A stretch of DNA of 64,000 nt, taken from Streptomyces sp. NBC_01142. GTDB lineage: Bacteria; Actinomycetota; Actinomycetes; Streptomycetales; Streptomycetaceae. Location: positions 620,001 to 684,000 of the forward strand of contig NZ_JAPEOR010000001.1 in the NCBI RefSeq assembly GCF_026341125.1, given 5' to 3'. A program made the translations under genes and the position numbers. Of the stretch, positions 23,612 to 31,430 are shown piece after piece (position 1 is the first letter of the stretch; each line of letters begins with the position of its first letter). The notes under the pieces are model-generated. The model worked only from the letters and a program-made list of their open reading frames with translations. It did not search any database and was not told the DNA's origin.

Positions 23612-24895
23612 TCAGCGCCGGGCGGTCGCCAGGACCAGCCGGTGCTCGGCCCGTGCCACCCGGGTCCCGTACAGCGTGATCGATACGACGCCGAGGACCG
23701 CGAGCAGCCCCAGCACGACCGTTCCCGCCCAGCCGCCGGAGTGGAAGGCGACCGCGCCGAGCGTGCCGCCGACGCTGCTGCCCAGGTAGTACGCGGACTG
23801 GTAGAGCGCCGAGGCCTGGGCGCGGCCCGTCGTCGCCGTACGGCTCACCGAGGACGAGGCGACGGCGTGGCCCGCGAAGAAGCCCGCGGTGATCAGGACG
23901 AGGCCGAGCAGCACGGCGGGCAGGGAGTCCGCCAGCGAGAGCAGCAGGCCCGCGGTGGTGGTGGTGACCGCCAGGTAGAGCGCGCCGCGGCGGCCCATGC
24001 GGCTGACCAGCTTGCCGGCCGCTGCGGAGGAAACCGTACCGACCAGATAGACCAGGAAGATCGAACCGACGACGCCCTGGGGGAGGTTGAAGGGGGCCTC
24101 CACCAGTCGGTAGCCGATCACCGTGTAGACCGCGCCGAATACGGTCATGAACAGAGCGCCGATCGCGTACAGCCGCAGCAGCAGCGGGTCGGCCAGGTGG
24201 CCGCGGACCGTCTTCGCCAGGGCGCGCGGGTTCAGCGAACCCGGCGTGAAGTTACGGGCCTTGGGGAGCATCGCGCGGAAGACCAGCGCGCACACCACGG
24301 CCAGCAGACCGACCGCGGCGAGCGCCGCGCGCCAGCCCCAGAGCTGCGCCACCCAGCCGGTGACGATCCGGCCGCTCATACCGCCGATGCTGTTGCCCGC
24401 CACGAACAGACCGATCGCGGCGACCAGTGCCTTGGGCCTGACCTCCTCCGCGAGATATGCCATCGCCGAAGCCGGCAGACCCGCCAGCGCCGCACCCTGC
24501 ACGGCGCGCAGCGCCACCAGCCACTCCAGGCTCGGCGCGAACGGCACAAGGAGACCGAGCACGACCGCGACCACGAGAGAGGCGGTCATCAGGGTGCGCC
24601 GCCCGAAGCGCTCGGAGAGCGCGCTCAGCGGCAGTACGCACAGGGCCAGCGCGCCCGTCGCTGCGGAGACCGTCCAGCTGGCGGCGCTCGCGCTCACGCC
24701 GAACTCGGCGGAGACGGCGGGCAGCAGGGCCTGCGTGGAGTAGAGGAGGGCGAAGGTGGCCACTCCGGCGGCGAAGAGCGCGAAGCTCATCCGGCGGTAG
24801 CCGGGGCGGCCGGGGGCGAGGAGTGCGGGGGAGGGCGAGGAGGACGGCGAGACGGCGCCCACGGGAGTGGACGCCTTGGTACTTGCGGAAGGCAT
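23612..24895 (-). CDS. MFS transporter (YnfM-like)
   Basis: 427 residues, about 12 hydrophobic helices after a Ser/Pro-rich cytoplasmic N-terminus. Motif A of the major facilitator superfamily appears as LSERFGRRTLMTASL after helix 2 and is repeated in the second half as VSRMGRRGALYLAV. The arrangement, divergent from a LysR regulator with a 62-bp shared promoter, is the standard layout for an efflux or uptake system switched by a small molecule. Substrate unknown. A hairpin terminator follows. Confidence 0.9.
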   Translation of the reverse strand: MPSASTKASTPVGAVSPSSSPSPALLAPGRPGYRRMSFALFAAGVATFALLYSTQALLPAVSAEFGVSASAASWTVSAATGALALCVLPLSALSERFGRRTLMTASLVVAVVLGLLVPFAPSLEWLVALRAVQGAALAGLPASAMAYLAEEVRPKALVAAIGLFVAGNSIGGMSGRIVTGWVAQLWGWRAALAAVGLLAVVCALVFRAMLPKARNFTPGSLNPRALAKTVRGHLADPLLLRLYAIGALFMTVFGAVYTVIGYRLVEAPFNLPQGVVGSIFLVYLVGTVSSAAAGKLVSRMGRRGALYLAVTTTTAGLLLSLADSLPAVLLGLVLITAGFFAGHAVASSSVSRTATTGRAQASALYQSAYYLGSSVGGTLGAVAFHSGGWAGTVVLGLLAVLGVVSITLYGTRVARAEHRLVLATARR

Positions 24896-24920
24896 GTTTC
24901 AAAAGTAGGCCGCCGCATTT

Positions 24921-24937
24921 CATGCGTCCAATGCATG
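24921..24937. promoter_or_regulatory. Candidate LysR binding site between MFS and LysR genes
   Basis: CATGCGTCCAATGCATG is an inverted repeat with 5-bp arms around a 7-bp centre; its inner ATGC-N7-GCAT fits the T-N11-A form of LysR boxes. It is centred in the 62-bp divergent spacer. Confidence 0.55.
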
Positions 24938-24957
24938 GAATCGCGATAATCGTTCCC

Positions 24958-25911
24958 ATGGTGCATCAACACAGCTCACAGCCTCGGCTGTCACCGAGCA
25001 GTTACGAAGAAGACATCCCGCTGCTGCTCGCGCCGCGGCTTGCGTACTTCGCGGGGGTGGCCCGCCAGGAGCATGTGACGCGCGCCGCGCAGGAGCTGGG
25101 CGTACCCCAGTCCACGCTCTCGCGGGCGATCGTGCGGCTGGAACAGGACCTGGGGGTGTCCCTGTTCGCCCGCAAGGGCCGTACGGTCTCACTGACGCCG
25201 GCCGGCCGCACCTTCCTGACCTCCGTGGAGCGGGCCCTCGCCGAGGTGGAACGGGCGGCGGAGTCGGTGCAGGCGGACGCCGACCCGACGACGGGCAAGG
25301 TGGCCTTCGGCTTTCTGCACACCATGGGCTCCGAGACGGTGCCCGGGCTGATCCGGGCCTTCCGCGCGGACCATCCGCGTATCCGCTTCACCCTCGTGCA
25401 GAACTACGGCGAGGCGATGATCGAGCGCCTGCGCGCCGGTGACCTGGATCTCTGCCTGACCTCACCGGTCCCGGACGCCCCCGATCTGGTCGCCCGGCGC
25501 CTCGACGAGCAGCGGCTGCGCCTGGTGGTGCCGGACGACCATCGCCTGGCGGGCCGCAAGCGGATCCGCCTCGCCGAGGCGGCCGACGAAGCGTTCGTCA
25601 CCCTGGAGCCCGGCTACGGCCTGCGCCGCATCACCGACGACCTGTGCGCGGAGGCGGGATTCACCCCGCGCGTGGCCTTCGAGGGGGAGGAGGCGGAAAC
25701 CCTGCGCGGCCTGGTCGCGGCGGGCCTGGGCGTCGCCCTGCTGCCACCCCCGGCGGTGGCACGCCCGGGAGTCGTCGAACTGACGGTGACGGCCCCGCGC
25801 GCGGTACGCGAAATCGGCGTCGCCTGGCTCGACGGCCACCCGGACACGGCCCCGGTGGCGGAGTTCAAACGCTTCCTGCTCTCCCGCCGGGGGCACCTGC
25901 TGCCGGACTGA
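24958..25911 (+). CDS. LysR family transcriptional regulator
   Basis: 317 residues. The N-terminal winged helix-turn-helix is unusually offset by about 27 residues (LLLAPRLAYFAGVARQEHVTRAAQELGVPQSTLSRAIVRLEQDLG), followed by the LysR substrate-binding domain (GKVAFGFLHTMGSETVPGLIRAFRADHP onward). It likely controls the divergent MFS gene and itself through the inverted repeat at 24921-24937. The ATG at 24958 is immediately followed by an in-frame GTG; no ribosome binding site is visible, so a leaderless transcript is possible. The inducer is unknown. Confidence 0.88.
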   Translation: MVHQHSSQPRLSPSSYEEDIPLLLAPRLAYFAGVARQEHVTRAAQELGVPQSTLSRAIVRLEQDLGVSLFARKGRTVSLTPAGRTFLTSVERALAEVERAAESVQADADPTTGKVAFGFLHTMGSETVPGLIRAFRADHPRIRFTLVQNYGEAMIERLRAGDLDLCLTSPVPDAPDLVARRLDEQRLRLVVPDDHRLAGRKRIRLAEAADEAFVTLEPGYGLRRITDDLCAEAGFTPRVAFEGEEAETLRGLVAAGLGVALLPPPAVARPGVVELTVTAPRAVREIGVAWLDGHPDTAPVAEFKRFLLSRRGHLLPD

Positions 25912-26329
25912 CCGGACCTTCTTTCCCACCCGCCCGCCCTTCAGGGGGCGCACGACCCCCCCACCCTCTCGGCCGCTGCTCGGCGCGACGACGGGGCGCG
26001 GGCGGCTGCACCCGCCCGGGGCGGTGCGTGCGGGCCGGGGCCGCAGCTTTGCATGGTCCCAGGGGTGATGTGGGCGGCCCCGCTGTCTGCGGCCGGGCCG
26101 ACGCTGCGTCCGGGGCAGGTCGGGTGCGTCCGCGCCGGGGGTGCAACACAGCAATCCCGGGCCCCGGGGCTGTGCCCGGCCGCCGGGGCGGTCGGCCCCG
26201 GGTGCCTGCCTCAGTCGCGGCTTCGCGCGGCCAGGACGCGGAGGTTGCGCTCCACGGCGCGAGAGCCGACCGGGGCTGCGCGCCCGGTCCGAGGTCCGGC
26301 CGCCGGGCCGGGCGGGCCCCGCGGTGGCC
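25912..26329. other. Convergent intergenic region without a recognisable gene
   Basis: 418 bp between the ends of the LysR and alpha/beta-hydrolase genes. It is very GC-rich and open in several frames only because of that. The only structure seen is a short GGGGG-CGCACGA-CCCCC hairpin near 25955, which could end the LysR transcript. No motif of any protein family was found. Confidence 0.45.
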
Positions 26330-27190
26330 TCAGTGGCGCAGGGAGCGGCCGAAGCCCGCCGCCAGTGGCATGCGCAGGCCCAACGGCGGCGGGGCCGCCA
26401 GCGCGTCCGCCACCGGCCGCGCGTACGAGCGGGTGAAGACCGCGCCCAGCACGAAGTCCGCCGCCAGTGCCAGGACTTCGCCGTGATGCTGGCGCAGCGC
26501 GTGGCCGTCCGAGTGGACCTCGAAGCGGCAGGTGTCGCGGTTGGACTTCTTGGCGCGCTCGGCCAAGCGGTACGAGAGCTCCGGATCCGTACGCGCGTCA
26601 TTCGTGCCGTGCACGATCAGTACCTGCCGCCCGGCCAGTTGCCTCACCGGCTCCGGCGCGGCCGCCACATCGTCCTCGGGCAGCCAAGGGGCCATCGCCA
26701 GTACGGAGTTGACAGCCGGGTGGCCCGCCGCGTGCAGTGCCGCGCGGCCGCCCATGCCATGGCCGGCCAGGCAGACGGGGACATCGCCGTAGCGTCGTAC
26801 CACCTCCTCCGCCGCCCAGGACGCGTCCGCCGCCAGATGCGCGTCCGGTCCGTTCCAGCCGCGGCAGCGGTAGCGGACGGAATGTACGACCAGCCCGTCC
26901 GCGCGTCCCGCCCGGGCCAGAGCACGGCCCAGCGGCAGCGTCGCCGCATACGACAGTGGCGAGGGCCTGCGTACCGACTCCGGCTCCCCGTCCGGCAGCA
27001 GAAGCACCACCCCGCCGACGGCGGAGTCGAGCCCCGAGACGCGTCCGCCGGACACACGGCGCAGCCGCGCGTGCGGCAGGGTCCGGCTCCTTCGCGCTTC
27101 CCGTGCAGTCGTCGTCTCACGGCGGGTGTTCGCCCCTCCGGCCGCGTCGGCCGGACGCCCCCACCACAGGGGTAGTGCGTGGTGTGCCAT
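26330..27190 (-). CDS. Alpha/beta-hydrolase fold protein lacking the nucleophile serine
   Basis: 286 residues, dienelactone-hydrolase-like fold: oxyanion region GGVVLLLPDGEPES (about 59-72), nucleophile elbow LAGHGMGGRAALHAAG (141-156), acid-turn LIVHGTNDARTD and HSDGHALR. In the elbow the consensus Gly-x-Ser-x-Gly reads G143-H-G145-M-G147, so glycine stands where the catalytic serine should be; the nucleotides (GGC CAT GGC ATG GGC) are unambiguous. The Asp and His remain. It is therefore probably non-hydrolytic, or uses another residue. It is divergent from adenosine deaminase. The first 45 residues are basic and without similarity. ATG start at 27190. Confidence 0.75.
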   Translation of the reverse strand: MAHHALPLWWGRPADAAGGANTRRETTTAREARRSRTLPHARLRRVSGGRVSGLDSAVGGVVLLLPDGEPESVRRPSPLSYAATLPLGRALARAGRADGLVVHSVRYRCRGWNGPDAHLAADASWAAEEVVRRYGDVPVCLAGHGMGGRAALHAAGHPAVNSVLAMAPWLPEDDVAAAPEPVRQLAGRQVLIVHGTNDARTDPELSYRLAERAKKSNRDTCRFEVHSDGHALRQHHGEVLALAADFVLGAVFTRSYARPVADALAAPPPLGLRMPLAAGFGRSLRH

Positions 27191-27265
27191 GGCAGAACAG
27201 TCTCAGAAGGGCAGGTGTACTCCACCCGTACGCACGGTCACTGTTACGTATCGACCTGGCGCCCT

Positions 27266-27287
27266 CTACGCGCGTAGGGGCTAGAGT
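27266..27287 (+). promoter_or_regulatory. Adenosine deaminase promoter with nucleoside-regulon palindrome, site 4
   Basis: The perfect palindrome CTACGCGCGTAG (27266-27277) directly precedes TAGAGT (27282-27287), a good -10. The ATG at 27294 is six bases after the -10, so the mRNA would be leaderless and the palindrome covers the core promoter. Confidence 0.78.
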
Positions 27288-27293
27288 GCGCAG

Positions 27294-28448
27294 ATGACGA
27301 GCCAGACCCTCAATTCGCCCACCGCGGACCAGATCCGCCGCGCCCCGAAGGTGCTGCTCCACGACCACCTCGACGGCGGGCTGCGACCGGGCACGATCAT
27401 CGAACTCGCCCGCGAGACGGGCTATGAAGCGCTTCCCGAGACCGAGCCCGACAAGCTCGGCATCTGGTTCCACGAGGCCGCCGACTCGGGCTCGCTGGAG
27501 CGCTACCTGGAGACCTTCGCGCACACCTGCGCCGTCATGCAGACCCGCGAGGCCCTCTTCCGCGTCGCCGCCGAGTGCGCCGAGGACCTCGCCGAGGACG
27601 GCGTCGTCTACGCCGAGGTGCGGTACGCCCCCGAGCAGCACCTGGAAGCCGGGCTCACCCTCGAAGAGGTCGTCGAGGCGGTCAACGACGGCTTCCGCGA
27701 AGGGGAGCGGCGGGCCCGCGAGAGCGGCCACCGCATCCGCGTCGGCGCCCTCCTCACCGCGATGCGGCACGCCGCCCGCGCCCTGGAGATCGCCGAACTG
27801 GCCAACCGCTACCGCGACATGGGCGTCGTCGGCTTCGACATCGCGGGCGCCGAGGCGGGCTTCCCGCCCACCCGCCACCTCGACGCCTTCGAGTACCTCA
27901 AGCGCGAGAACAACCACTTCACCATCCACGCCGGCGAGGCCTTCGGGCTGCCCTCGATCTGGCAGGCGCTGCAGTGGTGCGGCGCCGACCGGCTCGGGCA
28001 CGGGGTGCGCATCATCGACGACATCACGGTCGCCGAGGACGGCAGTGTGAAGCTGGGGCGGCTCGCCGCGTACGTACGGGACAAGCGCATCCCGCTGGAG
28101 CTCTGCCCGACGTCCAATCTGCAGACCGGGGCAGCCGCCTCGTACGCCGAGCACCCGATCGGCCTGCTGCGCAGACTCCACTTCCGGGCCACGGTCAACA
28201 CCGACAACCGGTTGATGAGCGGCACGAGCATGACGCGTGAATTCGAGCTCCTGACCAAGACGTTCGGATACTCGCTCGACGACATGCAGTGGTTCACCGT
28301 CAATGCGATGAAATCAGCATTCATTCCTTTCGATGAACGGCTGGCGATGATCAGTGACGTGATCAAGCCGGGTTACGCCGAATTGAAATCCGAATGGCTG
28401 TTCCGGCAGACCGCCACGACCAGGGGTTCTTCCGACGACGAGAGCTGA
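27294..28448 (+). CDS. add: Adenosine deaminase
   Basis: 384 residues with the complete metal-site set: H23-D-H25 in [12 protein letters not shown], the catalytic HAGEAFG, the Arg-Leu-Gly-His stretch DRLGHGVRI, and ELCPTSN followed by TVNTDN (zinc-binding Asp). It converts (deoxy)adenosine to (deoxy)inosine, feeding the purine nucleoside phosphorylase encoded at 42655-43485. It carries the shared palindrome in its promoter and appears leaderless. A strong terminator follows. The last about 15 residues are a polar tail. Confidence 0.95.
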   Translation: MTSQTLNSPTADQIRRAPKVLLHDHLDGGLRPGTIIELARETGYEALPETEPDKLGIWFHEAADSGSLERYLETFAHTCAVMQTREALFRVAAECAEDLAEDGVVYAEVRYAPEQHLEAGLTLEEVVEAVNDGFREGERRARESGHRIRVGALLTAMRHAARALEIAELANRYRDMGVVGFDIAGAEAGFPPTRHLDAFEYLKRENNHFTIHAGEAFGLPSIWQALQWCGADRLGHGVRIIDDITVAEDGSVKLGRLAAYVRDKRIPLELCPTSNLQTGAAASYAEHPIGLLRRLHFRATVNTDNRLMSGTSMTREFELLTKTFGYSLDDMQWFTVNAMKSAFIPFDERLAMISDVIKPGYAELKSEWLFRQTATTRGSSDDES

Positions 28449-28460
28449 TCGCACCCATAC

Positions 28461-28496
28461 CGAAGCGGCCGGGATCGTCAACTCTCGGCCGCTTCG
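28461..28496 (+). terminator. Terminator of adenosine deaminase
   Basis: CGAAGCGGCCG (28461-28471) pairs perfectly with CGGCCGCTTCG (28486-28496) around a 14-base loop, starting 12 bp after the stop. Confidence 0.82.
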
Positions 28497-28572
28497 TGGT
28501 GTTTGCGGCGCCCGCGCGAGCCTGGCTAGCTTGCAGAGCCGCTCGTGTCCCCGTCCCAAGGACTGATCCCTG

Positions 28573-28863
28573 ATGAAGCAGTCTGCTGCCAAGACTCTCG
28601 GTGTCGCCGTTCTCGGTGCCGCTTTCGCCGCTGCCGCCGCGGGTACCGCCGCCGCCGCGCCCGCGCCGGTCCCCGCCTCCCTGCTGAACCCGGTCACCGA
28701 GCTCGCGCCGGCTCAGGACCTTCTCACCACGCTTCCGGTGAGCGACGTGCAGTCGCTGGCCGACGGCCAGGCGCTTCCCACCGGGGGCGAGGACGTCCCG
28801 GCCGCCGACCTGCTCGGCGGTCTGCCGGCCGCCCCTGCCACCGACGGTCTGCCCATCGGCTGA
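28573..28863 (+). CDS. Small secreted Ala/Pro-rich protein
   Basis: 96 residues, unknown function. The N-terminus is a Sec signal peptide (KQSAAKTLGVAVLGAAFAAA, cleavage likely near AAAAPAP). The mature part of about 65 residues is low in complexity, with Leu-rich steps (LLNPVTEL, LLTTLPV, LLGGLPAAP) and no cysteine. An AAGGA ribosome binding site lies before the ATG. Secreted proteins of this type are common in Streptomyces without known role. It stands alone between two terminators and is therefore transcribed separately. Confidence 0.75.
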   Translation: MKQSAAKTLGVAVLGAAFAAAAAGTAAAAPAPVPASLLNPVTELAPAQDLLTTLPVSDVQSLADGQALPTGGEDVPAADLLGGLPAAPATDGLPIG

Positions 28864-28876
28864 CGTACACCAAGAC

Positions 28877-28911
28877 GTGGGGCGCATACCCGAATCGGGT
28901 GTGCGCCCCAC
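28877..28911 (+). terminator. Terminator of the small secreted protein gene
   Basis: A 16-bp stem with one G-U wobble: positions 28877-28892 pair with 28896-28911 around the triloop AAT, followed by a CTTTG tail. It starts 14 bp after the stop. Confidence 0.85.
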
Positions 28912-28935
28912 TTTGCCTGTGCCAGGATCACGCAC

Positions 28936-29733
28936 ATGAGCGTGAAGACCGCCGGACTGACCGCACTTGTCACCGTCCCCGCGCTCCTGCTGGCCACGGC
29001 CTGTACGAGTGGCGACGGCAAGAGCCCCGCCAAGAACACCGACACGGACGTCGGCACGTCTGCTGCCGCCTCTCCGTCAACGGCCGCGTCTGCGGGTACG
29101 GGTTCCGAGACCGGCAAGGACGGGGGCAGCGGGGCCGGCGATACGTCCGCGCCGCTCACCGGATCCCAGCTGCAACGGGCCGCTCTGGCCACGAAGGACC
29201 TGCCAGGGTTCCAGGTGTCCGCCGACAAGAGCGCCCTCGCCCCCTCCGGGCAGCCCGCCGCCGACAAGCCCCGCTGCCAGCCGCTCGCCGACGCCATGGG
29301 CGACAAACCGAATCCGCAGGCCATCCGCACCGTCAGCCGCGGGCTCGGCTCCCTCGACAACCTCGGCCTCGCGGTGTCCGCCTCGGTCAGTTCGTACAGC
29401 GAGGCCACGGCCAAGAAGCTGATGGACGGCCTCACTTCGGCGGTGAGCGCGTGCGGCGCGGGCTTCGCCGCGACCCTTGACGGCCGTAGCGGTCTGTACA
29501 GCGAGGTGAAAACCGCGGACTTCACGACCCGCGGTGCCGACGAGACGGTCAGCTGGACCACCGTCGGTACGAACGAGGGTGCCGTGGCCCCCCTCCATCT
29601 GGTGGTGGTCCGCAAGGGCGCGACCGTGGCGCGTTTCATGGCGCTCGACCTGGCGCGCCGCACGCCGCCCCGGGTCCCTCAGGAGGTCGCCGACAAACAG
29701 CTGGCGAAGGTCGCCCAGGTGCGTGCCGGCTGA
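28936..29733 (+). CDS. Lipoprotein of unknown function
   Basis: 265 residues. The lipoprotein signal peptide ends in LLATAC (lipidated Cys about residue 23), followed by a 50-residue Ser/Thr/Gly/Ala-rich linker typical of actinobacterial surface lipoproteins. The globular part begins about residue 73 and shows a secretory fold with two cysteines (about 114 and 174), likely a disulfide. No catalytic motif was recognised; the layout resembles PknH-sensor-like or DUF-type extracellular domains. Monocistronic after a terminator. Confidence 0.78.
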   Translation: MSVKTAGLTALVTVPALLLATACTSGDGKSPAKNTDTDVGTSAAASPSTAASAGTGSETGKDGGSGAGDTSAPLTGSQLQRAALATKDLPGFQVSADKSALAPSGQPAADKPRCQPLADAMGDKPNPQAIRTVSRGLGSLDNLGLAVSASVSSYSEATAKKLMDGLTSAVSACGAGFAATLDGRSGLYSEVKTADFTTRGADETVSWTTVGTNEGAVAPLHLVVVRKGATVARFMALDLARRTPPRVPQEVADKQLAKVAQVRAG

Positions 29734-29766
29734 GTCCCCACTGACTCCGTACTGAGTTCCACCGAG

Positions 29767-29833
29767 CCGTGCCGAGTCGTGCCGAGCCGTGCCGAGCCGT
29801 GGCGTGCCGAGCCGTGCCGTGCCGTGCCGTACG
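29767..29833. repeat. GCCGTGCCGA tandem array
   Basis: Imperfect tandem units of about 10 bp (GCCGTGCCGA, later shrinking to GCCGT pentamers) fill the spacer between the lipoprotein gene and the PspC gene. The pentamer register suggests replication slippage. Confidence 0.8.
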
Positions 29834-29846
29834 AAGCGAGTCCGTA

Positions 29847-30047
29847 CTACCAGGCCGCGGTCGCGGTCTTCTCCGTCGGCAGCAGCACCCACAGCGCCAG
29901 GTAGAGCAGGAACTGCGGGCCGGGCAGCAGACACGAGACCACGAAGATCACGCGCATCGTGTTCGCCGAGGTACCGAAGCGCCGAGCCAGCGCTGCGCAC
30001 ACTCCGCCGATCATGCGTCCGTCGCGGGGGCGGGTAATGGCGGCCAT
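29847..30047 (-). CDS. Small PspC-domain membrane protein
   Basis: 66 residues. The PspC domain (PF04024) is nearly the whole protein: RPRDGRMIGGVCAALARRFG, then one hydrophobic helix MRVIFVVSCLLPGPQFLLYLALWVLLP. The ATG at 30047 has AAGGAG six bases upstream. PspC proteins sit in the membrane and signal envelope stress in other bacteria; the small stand-alone actinobacterial forms have no proven function. Confidence 0.85.
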   Translation of the reverse strand: MAAITRPRDGRMIGGVCAALARRFGTSANTMRVIFVVSCLLPGPQFLLYLALWVLLPTEKTATAAW

Positions 30048-30138
30048 GGTGGGCTCCTTCGCGAGAACCTTTGGGGAGCAGCTCCGTTGTGCTCCCGATG
30101 TATCCATAGTGGCTCCGCGAGGGGGGCAAAGCGTCGCT

Positions 30139-30708
30139 CTACGGGGCGATCCCGACCCTGGGAATCGTCGGGGTCGCCCCCTGAGGCACCTCGTCCCGCA
30201 GGACTGCCCCCTGCTGCCGCCGGGTGGAACCGGCAGTCGCCCGCCGCTGCCTGCGGCGCAGCCGCGCCCGGCCCGCAGGCACGACGACAAGATGGGCCAG
30301 GGCCACACCGGTCGTATTGAGCAGCAGTGAGTCCACGTCGACGACCTGCCCCGGCACCCCGGTCTGCAGCAGTTCGATGCCCAGCGACAGCAGCGCCCCG
30401 GCCGCGACCGTACGGGCCAGCGACGCCAGGGGGGAGACGGTGAGCCGGCCACCCGCCATCGGCAGCAGTATGCCGAGGGGAGCCAGCAGCAACAGTCCTT
30501 CGCCGATGCGGCGCGCGGCCTCCACCGGGCCGAGCGCCAGATCGGCCTTGATCCCGGCGAGGGGCTCGAAGTTCGCGGCCGTCACCCACAGCACGTCGAG
30601 CGGGCGCAGCGCCAGCCATGCGACGAGCAGCAGATGCGCGACGAGGAGGATGACCCCCGCCGCGCGGAAGCGGATGGCGGCACTACCGCCCGAACCTTGA
30701 CGCTGCAC
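30139..30708 (-). CDS. VanZ-like membrane protein
   Basis: 189 residues from the GTG at 30708, which has a GGGGGG ribosome binding site five bases upstream. Four hydrophobic segments and the VanZ-type features N-F-x-P (ANFEPLAGI) and LGIELLQTGVPGQVVDVDSLLLNTTG are present. VanZ proteins are associated with teicoplanin resistance and with the cell envelope, but most have no assigned role. The C-terminus is basic and cytoplasmic (RARLRRRQRRATAGSTRRQQ). It is separated from the AfsQ-associated lipoprotein gene by 44 bp on the same strand, so co-transcription is possible. Confidence 0.82.
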   Translation of the reverse strand: MQRQGSGGSAAIRFRAAGVILLVAHLLLVAWLALRPLDVLWVTAANFEPLAGIKADLALGPVEAARRIGEGLLLLAPLGILLPMAGGRLTVSPLASLARTVAAGALLSLGIELLQTGVPGQVVDVDSLLLNTTGVALAHLVVVPAGRARLRRRQRRATAGSTRRQQGAVLRDEVPQGATPTIPRVGIAP

Positions 30709-30752
30709 GCCCCCCAAGACGCACGCTTCGCAGGAATCGGTTCCGCCCGGTT

Positions 30753-31430
30753 CTAAGAGGAACCGGGCGAAGCCGTGGAGGAGGCCGAAGACGAAGGCAA
30801 CGCGCCGAGCGTCGGCAAGGCCTCCTCCGGCCGCTCCTTGGTCCCGGTGGAGCACTGGTACCCCCGGGGCGCGTAGTCCCCGGGCCCGCCGAGCAGCACG
30901 GAACCGCTCGTGGTGGCCGCCCTGCTCTCCGCGAACGTACAGACGATCTGGGCGAGTGCCGGCGCGGGCAGATCCTCCGGCTGACGGCTCAGGCGCAGCG
31001 TGCCCGCAGGGTCGTCCTTGCGCGGCCCCGTGAGGACGATCGGCCCGCGTACGTATGTGGCGAAGCCTGCCTCGTGCTCCGGCGACGAGGGCTCCTTCTG
31101 GAGCTCGTCGAGGAGAACCCGGGCGACCAGCACACGGCTGTCGTCGGCCTTCTGGCCGGGCAGCTTCGCGGTACGGTCCACGGACTCCAGCTGCGAGGCG
31201 CAGACCAGATAGACGCGGACCGGGACGCCCTGCGGCTGTGCCTGGGGGCTGATGTCCGCCCCGGACACCTCGCACGGCATCCGCGAGGGCGCGGGGCCGG
31301 CGTCGACCGGCACCTGGGTGGTCCTGATGCCGCAGCCGCCGAGCACGACGACGGCCGTGAGGACCGTGGCGAGTGCGGCTGCGGCACGCGGCATGCGCGT
31401 ACAGGTACGGATACGGCCCTTCGGCGTCAC
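30753..31430 (-). CDS. AfsQ-associated lipoprotein (SCO4905-like)
   Basis: 225 residues. The N-terminal signal has lipobox VLGGC. The exported domain includes VPVRVYLVCASQLESVDR and resembles a GerMN-like fold by its repeated V-R-x-L-L-x-E/L pattern, although this is uncertain. The GTG at 31430 overlaps the stop of the sensor kinase gene (GTGA), so it belongs to the afsQ1-afsQ2 operon and may sense or modulate the signal received by AfsQ2 at the outer membrane face. In S. coelicolor the third gene of the same operon is also a lipoprotein. The last 20 residues are Ser/Pro-rich. Confidence 0.8.
   Translation of the reverse strand: MTPKGRIRTCTRMPRAAAALATVLTAVVVLGGCGIRTTQVPVDAGPAPSRMPCEVSGADISPQAQPQGVPVRVYLVCASQLESVDRTAKLPGQKADDSRVLVARVLLDELQKEPSSPEHEAGFATYVRGPIVLTGPRKDDPAGTLRLSRQPEDLPAPALAQIVCTFAESRAATTSGSVLLGGPGDYAPRGYQCSTGTKERPEEALPTLGALPSSSASSTASPGSS

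Noticed and set aside
26588..26600. TACGCGCGTCA, similar to the nucleoside-regulon palindrome
   Set aside because: It lies inside the alpha/beta-hydrolase coding sequence and only the inner core matches; the outer bases that define the six promoter sites are missing.
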